From: Gammaproteobacteria bacterium | GTDB lineage: Bacteria; Pseudomonadota; Gammaproteobacteria; Thiohalobacterales; Thiohalobacteraceae | Reading direction: 5' to 3' | DNA: 9,361 bases | NCBI GenBank assembly: GCA_016214925.1 | Contig: JACRMO010000047.1 | Coordinates: forward strand, 1-9,361 | Part shown: piece after piece, positions 1 to 6,206 of the stretch | How the letters are laid out: each line of letters opens with the position of its first letter | Numbering within the stretch: position 1 is the stretch's first letter | Position numbers and translations under genes: made by a program | Notes under the pieces: model-generated | The model's database searches: none | What the model saw: the letters and a program-made list of their open reading frames with translations, nothing else | Told to the model about the DNA's origin: nothing

Positions 1-374
1 CGCACGATCACGCCGGCGGTTTTCTTGTCCTCGAAGGCCGCACGCAGGCCGGTGATGACGGTGTCGGCGCTGGCATCGCCTTCGGCGGCGATGATGCCGC
101 TGACCTCGACCAAGGCCGTGTGTTTGCCGACCTTGGCGCCGACGTTCTGCCAGCCCTCGGGACGATAGGCGAACATCAGGGCGAATACATAGATAAAGAC
201 CAGCGTCTTGAAAAAGATGCCCCAACGCCGGGTACGGCGCTGTTCGTTGAGGGCGGCGAATGCGAGGCGGTTGAGCAGGTCACGTTCCCACTGGGCATCG
301 CCTTGGCCATCACTCTGGACAGGCTTGGGCGGTATGCCGGTGTCGCTTGGTTTGGAAGTCCCGTCGTCGTTCAT
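1..374 (-). CDS. sppA: Signal peptide peptidase SppA, N-terminal part (cut by window edge)
   Basis: Only the first 124 codons are in the window; the gene runs off the left edge. The start is the ATG at 374, 13 bp after the stop of the HAD phosphatase gene, with an AAAGGAG ribosome site about 7 nt upstream. The protein opens with a polar, Gly/Pro/Asp-rich cytoplasmic stretch (residues 1-50), then one hydrophobic anchor at about 52-70 (WGIFFKTLVFIYVFALMFAY), then the start of the S49 peptidase fold with the typical strand LVEVSGIIAAEGDASAD (88-104), followed by a helix and GVIV. This pattern is that of the short single-domain SppA of non-enteric Gammaproteobacteria, an inner-membrane Ser/Lys peptidase that degrades cleaved signal peptides. 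The catalytic Ser and Lys lie outside the window, so activity cannot be judged. The same gene follows the HAD phosphatase and rluC in Pseudomonas, which supports the call. Confidence 0.82.
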   Translation of the reverse strand, partial: MNDDGTSKPSDTGIPPKPVQSDGQGDAQWERDLLNRLAFAALNEQRRTRRWGIFFKTLVFIYVFALMFAYRPEGWQNVGAKVGKHTALVEVSGIIAAEGDASADTVITGLRAAFEDKKTAGVIV

Positions 375-387
375 CCTTCGTCTCCTT

Positions 388-1074
388 TCAGCGACGCAAT
401 TGCAGATCGGGTGCGTTCAGGCTGTCGAGCTCCGCCAGCCAGTCGCCCAGTTCGGTGATCTGATCCAGGCAGGTCAGCGGTGCATGCCGTTGCAGGCGCG
501 GACAGGCATGTACGCCGTAGGCTACGGCAACGGCATGAGTGCCCGCGTTACGCGCCATTTCCATATCGTATTCGGTATCGCCGATCATCAACGTTTGGGT
601 CGGTGCGAAATTCAATTCCTGCATGAGCTGTTCGAGCATCAGCGGGTGCGGCTTAGAGCGGGTCTCGTCCGAGCAGCGGGTGGCGTCGAACATGGGTGCG
701 AGACCGGTTTCACGCAACACCTTGTCCAGACCGCTGCGACCCTTGCCAGTCGCGACGGCCAGGCGAAAACCTTCCTGTTTGAGCAGCTGCAGTGTTGCTT
801 CGACACCGGGGAACAGCGGCGATGGCTGATCGCCAGCCAGCCAATGCACGCGGTATCGATCCGCCACGGCGCGTACCAGCGTCGCGTCCGCTTCCGGATA
901 GAGTCCGGCGACCGCCTCGTGCAGGCCCAGGCCGATGATGTTTTTGACTTGTTCGTCGTTGCGCGATTCGAGGGCCAGATCGGCGATGGCCGCCTGCATG
1001 CAGGCGACGATCTGCGTCTCGGAATCCATCAGGGTTCCGTCCCAGTCGAAGACGATGAGTTTGATGTCGTACAT
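388..1074 (-). CDS. HAD-superfamily (subfamily IA) phosphatase, phosphoglycolate-phosphatase-like
   Basis: This encodes 228 residues from the ATG at 1074. The reading frame is open back to an ATG at 1158, but family similarity begins exactly at MYDIKLIVFDWDGTLMDS, so the internal start is chosen although its ribosome site is weak. All four HAD motifs are present. Motif I is DWDGT (nucleophile D10 and acid/base D12), motif II is VATGKG (T109), motif III is the lysine of SKPHP (K141), and motif IV is IGDTEYDM (D166, D170). An alpha-helical cap lies between motifs I and II (about 20-85), as in subfamily IA. Length and motifs match Gph-like and beta-phosphoglucomutase-like enzymes, which are soluble cytoplasmic Mg-dependent phosphomonoesterases. 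The substrate cannot be told from sequence. The gene sits between rluC and sppA, apparently in one operon, as does the equivalent hydrolase gene in Pseudomonas. The stop is followed after 13 bp by sppA, suggesting coupled expression. Confidence 0.9.
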   Translation of the reverse strand: MYDIKLIVFDWDGTLMDSETQIVACMQAAIADLALESRNDEQVKNIIGLGLHEAVAGLYPEADATLVRAVADRYRVHWLAGDQPSPLFPGVEATLQLLKQEGFRLAVATGKGRSGLDKVLRETGLAPMFDATRCSDETRSKPHPLMLEQLMQELNFAPTQTLMIGDTEYDMEMARNAGTHAVAVAYGVHACPRLQRHAPLTCLDQITELGDWLAELDSLNAPDLQLRR

Positions 1075-1180
1075 GCCTATTCGGGGCGATTCCGGGCGAT
1101 CATCCCGGGCGCGCGCCATTGTAACCGAGCTTTTCGGCAGGCCCAGGAGAATTTCCATGCATCGATTAACTAATCAGCGC

Positions 1181-2143
1181 CTAGACGGCTTCCAGCCGGT
1201 CCAAGACCTCGCGCAAATCCGCCGGCAACGGCGCGCTCACCTCGATTGTGCGACCCGAGGTCGGGTCGGTGAAGCCGATACTATGGGCATGCAGGAACAG
1301 GCGTCTGAGGCCTTGTTCGCGCATTTGCTTGTTGAAATCGGCATCGCCGTATTTTTCGTCGCCGGCCAGAGGGAACCCGACATGGGCCGCATGTACGCGA
1401 ATCTGATGGGTACGACCGGTGCCCAATGCAACTTCCATGAGGCTGGCCTGGGCGTGGATTTCCACCGGTTTGAAGCGGGAATCGGCCGCCTTGCCCGCCT
1501 CGGCATCGACGGTGACGATGCGCTCGCCGCCACGCAGCTGATTCTTCGCCAGCGGCGCGTGGATGACCCGCGTTCCCAGGTTCCAGCGCCCGCGCACCAA
1601 GGCCAGATAGTGTTTGTCGACCTGACCTTCGCGCAGTAACGCGTGCAACATGCGCAGTTCGCTGCGCTTCTTGGCGATCAGCAGGCAGCCGGAGGTGTCC
1701 CGGTCCAGGCGATGCACCAATTCCAAGGAATGTGCCTCGGGACGCGCCGCGCGCAGGGCCTCGATGACGCCAAAGCTCAGCCCGCTGCCGCCATGCACGG
1801 CCATGCCGGCGGGCTTGTCGACCACGATCAGACGCTCGTCCTCATAGAGGATGCGCTGTTCCAGCCGGTTACCGGCACCCGTACCGCCACCGCCCTGCGG
1901 AACCGGCGCGGCCGTGCGCACCGGCGGAACGCGCACGCGGTCGCCGGCCTTCAAGCGGTATTCCGCCTTGATGCGACCACTGTTCACCCGCACCTCGCCG
2001 CTGCGGACGATGCGGTAGATCAGGCTGCGCGGCACGCCCTTTAGCTGCCGCAGCAGGAAATTGTCGATACGTTGGCCGGCCTCTTCGGGGCCGATGTCGA
2101 GCATGCGGACGCCGGGGCTGGCGGGTGTGGCGGGTGTCGTCAT
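1181..2143 (-). CDS. rluC: 23S rRNA pseudouridine synthase RluC
   Basis: This 320-residue protein is close to the 319 residues of E. coli RluC. Residues 23-75 form an S4 RNA-binding domain (QRIDNFLLRQLKGVPRSLIYR then GEVRVNSGRIK and KAGDRVRVPP). After a Gly-rich linker (84-90) comes the RluA-family catalytic domain with YEDERLIVVDKPAG (100-113) and the signature HRLDRDTSG (144-152), whose D147 is the expected nucleophile. GRTHQIRVHAAHVGFPLAGDEKYG supplies the conserved late motifs. The family isomerises three uridines of 23S rRNA (955, 2504 and 2580 in E. coli numbering). RluC is preferred over RluA and RluD because of the S4 domain plus the opening EEAGQRIDNFLLRQLKGVPRSLIYR, and because rluC lies divergent to rne in both E. 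coli and Pseudomonas. ATG 2143 has no clear ribosome site; ATG 2104 is an alternative start. It is probably the first gene of the rluC-HAD-sppA unit; 106 bp separate it from the HAD gene. Confidence 0.93.
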   Translation of the reverse strand: MTTPATPASPGVRMLDIGPEEAGQRIDNFLLRQLKGVPRSLIYRIVRSGEVRVNSGRIKAEYRLKAGDRVRVPPVRTAAPVPQGGGGTGAGNRLEQRILYEDERLIVVDKPAGMAVHGGSGLSFGVIEALRAARPEAHSLELVHRLDRDTSGCLLIAKKRSELRMLHALLREGQVDKHYLALVRGRWNLGTRVIHAPLAKNQLRGGERIVTVDAEAGKAADSRFKPVEIHAQASLMEVALGTGRTHQIRVHAAHVGFPLAGDEKYGDADFNKQMREQGLRRLFLHAHSIGFTDPTSGRTIEVSAPLPADLREVLDRLEAV

Positions 2144-2200
2144 GCGCGCATGATATCAACATCCGGGCGATTTCCGGCGGGATCTCGTAAAGTTCGTCTA

Positions 2201-2229
2201 AGTATCTGATGGGGCAATCGATGGAGCAA
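2201..2229 (-). promoter_or_regulatory. Weak candidate promoter for rluC
   Basis: Read on the minus strand, TTGCTC (2229-2224) and GATACT (2206-2201) are separated by 17 bp and point at rluC. The matches to the sigma70 consensus are only 3/6 and 4/6, so this is a weak guess. It is listed because its -35-like box directly abuts the much better rne -35 box at 2230, which would make the two promoters compete for polymerase. Confidence 0.25.
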
Positions 2230-2258
2230 TTGATAGGCAGTCGATTGATTGCTATAGT
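2230..2258 (+). promoter_or_regulatory. Sigma70-type promoter of rne
   Basis: TTGATA (2230-2235) and TATAGT (2253-2258) are separated by exactly 17 bp, matching the consensus at 5/6 and 5/6. The expected transcription start is near 2265, which gives a leader of about 400 nt before the rne ATG. This is close in length to the 361-nt leader known for E. coli rne. A 7-bp inverted repeat, CAATCGA (2215-2221) and TCGATTG (2241-2247), brackets the -35 box and could be an operator, though it may be chance. Confidence 0.6.
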
Positions 2259-2264
2259 CTCGGC

Positions 2265-2663
2265 TGCGTAATTGGCCACAAGCGATGGGCGAGTGTTTCT
2301 GACCCGGATGCCGAGCGAGCTACGCACGAGTTTCCATGCATTCGGAGAGTCTCGATCCCAGGCACTTGGACGTGATGTCCGGCCCGGTGATGACCCCGGT
2401 GCAGCAACCGGCCCCATGCCGGGCGTTGTACCCGATGACCGGATGTGAAGTGATGTTTGGCAACAGGTTGAACCTGAATCTAATGAATCCCAGTGCTCCC
2501 ATGTTCATGAACGGTGCCCGCTGCGACCAACAGGCTTTTGCCCTGCTGGCCGGATTCAATCTTGCCCAGTGGTTGTACGCATTGCTATGTGCGATGCGTG
2601 ACTGGTGCTTGGTTGAGCGATATCCGCTATTGGGCAGGTCCGAGCATGTGCGAGAACCTAACC
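2265..2663 (+). promoter_or_regulatory. Structured rne 5' leader, candidate RNase E autoregulatory element
   Basis: This approximately 400-nt stretch has no convincing gene but many stem-loops. CCGGATGC (2304-2311) pairs with GCATTCGG (2338-2345). GCCCGG (2382-2387) pairs with CCGGGC (2419-2424), enclosing an inner CCGGT (2396-2400) / ACCGG (2407-2411) hairpin with loop GCAGCA. Near the gene, TGCCC (2563-2567) and GGGCA (2632-2636) can close a junction. Inside it are a hairpin CCAGT...ACGCAT (2566-2582) / ATGCGT...ACTGG (2594-2605), with an asymmetric internal loop, and a small AGCG/CGCT hairpin (2616-2628). The closing stem and the CCAGT arm share two bases, so they may alternate. In E. coli, RNase E cuts its own mRNA through conserved leader hairpins, so excess enzyme lowers its own synthesis. 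The position, length and fold fit that role here, but homology to the known element was not tested. Confidence 0.5.
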
Positions 2664-5171
2664 ATGAAAAGAATGCTGATCAATGCGACCCAGCCCGAAG
2701 AGCTGCGCGTCGCTCTGGTGGATGGCCAGAAACTCTACGACCTGGATATCGAAGTTCCTTCCCGGGAGCAAAAGAAATCCAATATCTACAAGGGTAAGAT
2801 CACCCGCGTAGAACCCAGTCTGGAGGCCGCGTTCGTCGATTACGGCGCCGATCGCCATGGCTTCCTGCCGCTGAAGGAAATCACCCGCAGTTATTTCGCC
2901 GAGGATTCCCGCGAGGGCGGCGGTCGCGTCAACATCCGCGACGCCTTGCGCGAAGGCCAGGAGATTGTCGTCCAGGTCGAGAAGGAAGAGCGCGGCACCA
3001 AGGGTGCGGCGCTGACCACCTTCATCAGTCTGGCCGGCCGCTACCTGGTGCTGATGCCCAACAACCCGCGCGCCGGTGGCGTGTCGCGGCGCATCGAGGG
3101 CGACGACCGCAGCACCATCCGCGACGCCATGGCCGCCCTGAATATCCCCGAAGACATGGGCCTGATCGTGCGTACCGCCGGTGTCGGCCGTGCCATCGAG
3201 GAATTGCAGTGGGACCTGGATTACCTGCTGCAACTCTGGTCGTCCATCGAGGCGGCCACCAAGGAGCGTTCCGCACCCTTCCTGATCTACCAGGAAAGCA
3301 ACGTCATCATCCGCGCCCTGCGCGACAATCTGCGCACCGACGTGGGCGAAATCCTGATCGACGACCCGGAGATCTTCGCGAAGGCCCGCGACTTCATGCA
3401 GCTGGTGATGCCGCACAACTTGAACAAGCTCAAGCTGTACAACGACACCGTCCCGCTGTTCTCGCGCTTCCAGATCGAAAGCCAGATCGAATCCGCCTTC
3501 CAGCGTGAAGTCACCCTGCCCTCCGGCGGCGCCATCGTCATCGACCACACCGAGGCGATGATCTCCATCGACATCAACTCGGCGCGCGCCACCAAGGGCG
3601 GCGACATCGAAGAGACCGCGCTCAATACCAACCTGGAAGCCGCCGACGAAATCGCCCGCCAGTTGCGCATCCGCGACTTGGGCGGCCTGATCGTCATCGA
3701 CTTCATCGACATGCAGCCGACCAAACATCAGCGCGAAGTCGAGAACCGTCTGCGCGATGCGCTGAAAATGGATCGCGCCCGCGTGCAGATCGGCCGCATC
3801 TCGCGCTTCGGTTTGCTGGAGATGTCACGGCAACGCCTGCGTCCATCGTTGGGCGAATCCAGCCAGATCGTCTGCCCGCGCTGCAAGGGCCAAGGCACGG
3901 TGCGCGGCGTGGAATCGCTGGCCCTGTCGGTGCTGCGCATCATCGAAGAGAACGCCATGAAGGATAAGACCGGTCGCATTGTCGCGATTCTGCCGGTCGA
4001 GGTCGCCACCTTCCTGCTCAACGAAAAGCGCCATATCCTGCATGCCGTCGAGGAACGCCAGAAACTGAGCATTGTGCTGATTCCGAATCCACACATGCAC
4101 ACCCCGGATTACGAGATCCGGCGGCAGCGCGGCGACGAACTGCCCGAAGAGCCGCAAGCCAGTTACGCCGACGAACCGGCGGTGAAATTCATTGCCCCGC
4201 ACGTGCCCGTGCCGGTGACAACGACGCAGACACGTGCGCCGGCGCCCGCCGCTACGTCGCCTTCACAACCGGGTTTCATCAAACGTCTGTGGAGCAACCT
4301 GTTCGGCGGCGCCGTGGAAACCGAAGCCGCAGTGGAACAACCGCGAGCCCCGGTCGAAAATAAGCGCCCCCCGCGGCGTGATCGTCCGCAAGGCGGTGAT
4401 CGAGATCGCGGTGATCGCAACAACAGCCGTCGTGGCGGCGGCCGGGATCGCGACCGTGGCGATCGCGCCGAGCGTGGGCGTGGTGGCGAGAGCGGCCGTC
4501 AAGGTCAGCGCGACGAGCCGCGTCGTGAAGGCCGCGATGAACAGCAACCGCGCCGTGATGACAAGCGTCGCCAGGAACCCCGCCGTCCCGACGAGCGTGA
4601 CAAGCAACAACGCGAACCGCGCGAGCCACGCCCCGAGCAACAACGTCGCGGCCCGGACAGCGGACCGCGTAGCGAACCCAGCGCCGGCGTAGTCGTTCCG
4701 GTGATCGAAGAACAGACTGTGATCCCGCTCGCCGCCGAAGATCTGGAAGCAACGCCCGGTAACGAGGCCGTGGAAGGCGAACAGCCGCGCACGGGTCAGG
4801 GTCGCAGTCGCCGCGGTCGTCGTGGTGGTCGCCGCCGTGGCGGCAACCGCAACCGTGAAGGCGGCGAAAATGCCGGTTCCACGGAAGCGGGCGATGAGGC
4901 CGGCGCGTCTGCATCCGATGCCGGTGATGAGCGCGCGCCGCGGTCCAATGAAGGTGCGGAATCCGCGCCCCAGGGCCTACTACCCCAGAGCCCGCCTCCC
5001 CCGGTCTTCCATGAGACGCCACGTCCGTTTGAGTCCACTTTCAGTGAACCGCCGCGTCCTCCGGTGAGCAGTGAGCCACCAGCACCGCGTGTGGAATCAA
5101 CCCCGAGCAGCGAAGGTGGTGGTTCATCCGAGTCCGCACCTAAACCGCCGGTCGTAACACCGGGCGAGTAA
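2664..5171 (+). CDS. rne: Ribonuclease E
   Basis: This encodes 835 residues (E. coli has 1061). It is the endonuclease that starts mRNA decay, matures rRNA and tRNA, and scaffolds the degradosome at the inner membrane. The catalytic half (1-510) has an S1 domain (about 37-120: IYKGKITRVEPSLEAAFVDYG), the 5'-monophosphate sensor IVRTAGVG (R170, T171, matching E. coli R169, T170), the DNase I-like site with D303 (SIDINSARAT) and D346 (IVIDFIDM), and the zinc-link cysteines C404 and C407 in CPRCKG. The last four residues fall at the same numbers as in E. coli. SQPGFIKRLWSNLFGG (534-549) matches the amphipathic membrane-targeting helix. Then follow an Arg/Asp/Gln-rich RNA-binding tract (568-663), an acidic patch, a second Arg/Gly block (712-731) and a Pro/Ser tail (770-835). 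No enolase- or PNPase-binding motif is recognised. The start MKRMLINATQ follows the family; an in-frame ATG at 2646 has a somewhat better ribosome site (AGG, 7 nt) and would add six residues. Confidence 0.97.
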   Translation: MKRMLINATQPEELRVALVDGQKLYDLDIEVPSREQKKSNIYKGKITRVEPSLEAAFVDYGADRHGFLPLKEITRSYFAEDSREGGGRVNIRDALREGQEIVVQVEKEERGTKGAALTTFISLAGRYLVLMPNNPRAGGVSRRIEGDDRSTIRDAMAALNIPEDMGLIVRTAGVGRAIEELQWDLDYLLQLWSSIEAATKERSAPFLIYQESNVIIRALRDNLRTDVGEILIDDPEIFAKARDFMQLVMPHNLNKLKLYNDTVPLFSRFQIESQIESAFQREVTLPSGGAIVIDHTEAMISIDINSARATKGGDIEETALNTNLEAADEIARQLRIRDLGGLIVIDFIDMQPTKHQREVENRLRDALKMDRARVQIGRISRFGLLEMSRQRLRPSLGESSQIVCPRCKGQGTVRGVESLALSVLRIIEENAMKDKTGRIVAILPVEVATFLLNEKRHILHAVEERQKLSIVLIPNPHMHTPDYEIRRQRGDELPEEPQASYADEPAVKFIAPHVPVPVTTTQTRAPAPAATSPSQPGFIKRLWSNLFGGAVETEAAVEQPRAPVENKRPPRRDRPQGGDRDRGDRNNSRRGGGRDRDRGDRAERGRGGESGRQGQRDEPRREGRDEQQPRRDDKRRQEPRRPDERDKQQREPREPRPEQQRRGPDSGPRSEPSAGVVVPVIEEQTVIPLAAEDLEATPGNEAVEGEQPRTGQGRSRRGRRGGRRRGGNRNREGGENAGSTEAGDEAGASASDAGDERAPRSNEGAESAPQGLLPQSPPPPVFHETPRPFESTFSEPPRPPVSSEPPAPRVESTPSSEGGGSSESAPKPPVVTPGE

Positions 5172-5206
5172 TCGGCAAGTGTGAAGGTATTTCGATAATT
5201 CGCATC

Positions 5207-5275
5207 CCGTCATTCCGGCGCATGCCGGAATCCAGGGTTTTGAAGCCTGGACACCGGCATGCGCCGGTGTGACGG
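5207..5275. repeat. Three-stem palindromic repeat (REP/MITE-like) between convergent rne and LMW-PTP genes
   Basis: Outer arms CCGTCA (5207-5212) and TGACGG (5270-5275) enclose three stems. They are TTCCGGC/GCCGGAA (5213-5219 with 5224-5230, loop GCAT), TCCAGG/CCTGGA (5231-5236 with 5246-5251), and ACACCGGC/GCCGGTGT (5251-5258 with 5263-5270, loop ATGC). The pattern GTCATTCCGGCG...GCCGGAATCCAG is that of a dispersed palindromic repeat I know from many proteobacterial genomes. It begins 36 bp after the rne stop and ends 39 bp before the LMW-PTP stop, so it could end or stabilise transcripts from both sides. No T-tract follows either hairpin, so it is not a canonical intrinsic terminator. Confidence 0.72.
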
Positions 5276-5313
5276 ATTATTGAAGTCCAGGCGTTTACCC
5301 CGGACCTGTTTTC

Positions 5314-5790
5314 TTAGAGCCCGTGCCGCGCGCGCATCTCGGCCAGCAAACCTTCCGCGGCGGCCTCGATCAGATCCAGCACCCGTTCGAAACCTTGTGC
5401 GCCGCCGTAATACGGATCGGGCACATCCTGCTCGCCGGCCTGTGGGGCGAACTCCAGAAACAAGCGCAGCCGTTCTTCGTAATCCGGATGGCAGATTGCG
5501 CGCAGGTCTTCGTAGTTGCTGCGGTCCATCGCCAGCACATAATCGAATTCCAGAAAATCCGCGGGCTGAACCTTGCGCGCACGTTGCACACTCAGATCGA
5601 CACCGCGGCGCTTGGCCGCCTCTTGCGCGCGTTTATCCGGCGGTTCGCCGATGTGATAGGCATGCGTGCCCGCCGAATCGATCTCGATGCGTTGCGCCAA
5701 ACCCTCGCGCTGCACCAGCGTCTCGAACACGCCCTGCGCTGTGGGTGAGCGACAGATATTGCCCATGCAGACGAATAACACCTTGACCAT
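5314..5790 (-). CDS. Low-molecular-weight protein tyrosine phosphatase
   Basis: The 158-residue length is typical for the family. The phosphate-binding loop is at the N-terminus, VCMGNICRSPTAQ, giving the CX5R signature with nucleophile C8 and R14. The general acid is D125 in VPDPYYGG, with the paired tyrosines Y127 and Y128 that are often regulatory. DSAGTHAYHIGEPPD (38-52) and YVLAMDRSNYEDL (84-96) are further family motifs. The enzyme is cytosolic and hydrolyses phosphotyrosine. Bacterial members often pair with tyrosine kinases of capsule or exopolysaccharide export, but no such kinase is in the window. The start ATG 5790 has a good GGGGAG site 5 nt upstream. The gene is convergent with rne across a palindromic repeat and divergent from a small unassigned gene. 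In Pseudomonas the equivalent ptpA lies between murB and kdsB, just after rne; here murB is absent from this spot. Confidence 0.95.
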   Translation of the reverse strand: MVKVLFVCMGNICRSPTAQGVFETLVQREGLAQRIEIDSAGTHAYHIGEPPDKRAQEAAKRRGVDLSVQRARKVQPADFLEFDYVLAMDRSNYEDLRAICHPDYEERLRLFLEFAPQAGEQDVPDPYYGGAQGFERVLDLIEAAAEGLLAEMRARHGL

Positions 5791-5849
5791 GCTGACTCCC
5801 CAATCTCAAACCTGACCCAACAACTGAACTGAAACAGATCCAGGCACAC

Positions 5850-5876
5850 ATGATAGCGGGTTGCCGGGTGCGGCAA
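5850..5876 (-). promoter_or_regulatory. Candidate control site upstream of the LMW-PTP gene
   Basis: On the minus strand a -10-like TATCAT (5855-5850) lies 60 bp upstream of the LMW-PTP start. A perfect hairpin TTGCCG-GGTG-CGGCAA (5861-5876) sits where the -35 box should be, and no convincing -35 is present (TTGCCG at 15 bp or TTTTGC at 17 bp spacing). The palindrome lies between the divergent phosphatase and small-protein genes and could be an operator for either. This is a weak, pattern-only call. Confidence 0.25.
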
Positions 5877-5922
5877 AATGCACCATGCTCGATCCGACTG
5901 GGAAGGAAACGACGGCAAGCCA

Positions 5923-6192
5923 ATGACCTCAGCGGCGATCACACTCGAACGACTGCGTGCCTGCATCGGGCGTGAGGTGGTGTTGGCCGGTGAGCGCTAC
6001 CGCATCGTCGAGGTGTTGAACGATACAAGTCCGGCGCTGGTACTTTGCAGTGAATCCACCGCTCCGACGATCCAGGCCAACCAACATGGCGAGGCCACAC
6101 GCCGGGTGCCGCGCACCCGAACCCTGCCGGTCTTCAGCGCCGACAGTGGTCTACCCCACCCTGAGTTCTTAAAGTTAAATCTAGCTTTGTGA
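5923..6192 (+). CDS. Small conserved-looking protein of unknown function
   Basis: I do not recognise this 89-residue protein. The frame looks coding: most codons end in G or C like the neighbours', and the gene fills the gap between the divergent phosphatase gene and the convergent kdsB without overlapping either (14 bp from the kdsB stop). The sequence starts with an amphipathic helix (ITLERLRACIG), then alternating strands GREVVLAGERYRIVEVLND and PALVLCSES, then TIQANQHGEATRRVPRTRTLPVF. This is a layout that could form a small SH3-like or OB-like beta-barrel; that fold is a guess. There is no signal peptide or membrane segment, and two cysteines (C14, C42) are not in a metal motif. The start is uncertain: ATG 5923 is chosen, while an in-frame ATG at 5878 would add 15 residues with less typical composition, and neither has a strong ribosome site. 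The last eight codons turn sharply AT-rich (TTA, AAG, TTA, AAT, CTA). Confidence 0.6.
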   Translation: MTSAAITLERLRACIGREVVLAGERYRIVEVLNDTSPALVLCSESTAPTIQANQHGEATRRVPRTRTLPVFSADSGLPHPEFLKLNLAL

Positions 6193-6206
6193 GGCTTTCT
6201 ATAAAT

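Noticed and set aside
1092..1108. CCGGG/CCCGG hairpin upstream of the HAD gene
   Set aside because: Only 5 bp in a GC-rich region with no T-tract; likely chance.
208..1173. 321-codon plus-strand frame
   Set aside because: It lies antisense to the HAD phosphatase gene, whose four catalytic motifs are intact, and its translation resembles no family.
2336..2797. 153-codon plus-strand frame covering the rne leader
   Set aside because: It is Met-rich, lacks a ribosome site, overlaps the first 134 bases of rne out of frame, and shows no domain pattern; better explained as structured leader RNA.
2658..3728. 356-codon minus-strand frame opposite rne
   Set aside because: It mirrors the conserved RNase E catalytic domain and is explained by GC-rich codon use in the real gene.
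4375..4480. Apparent short repeats of GATCGC/GATCGT-type units
   Set aside because: They reflect repeated Asp-Arg codons of the RNase E charged tract, not a separate repeat element or array.
4234..4692. Second plus-strand frame inside rne rich in Ala and Val
   Set aside because: It is a frame shadow of the CGN-rich charged tract. The main frame stays open to a proper stop, so no frameshift is indicated.
4279..5022. 247-codon minus-strand frame opposite the RNase E tail
   Set aside because: Arg/Gly/Pro-rich codons on the plus strand remove stops on the other strand; the His/Arg-rich translation is low complexity.
5285..5305. GTCC/GGAC stem just after the LMW-PTP stop as an intrinsic terminator
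   Set aside because: The stem is short, the loop is 13 nt and no U-tract follows in the direction of transcription.
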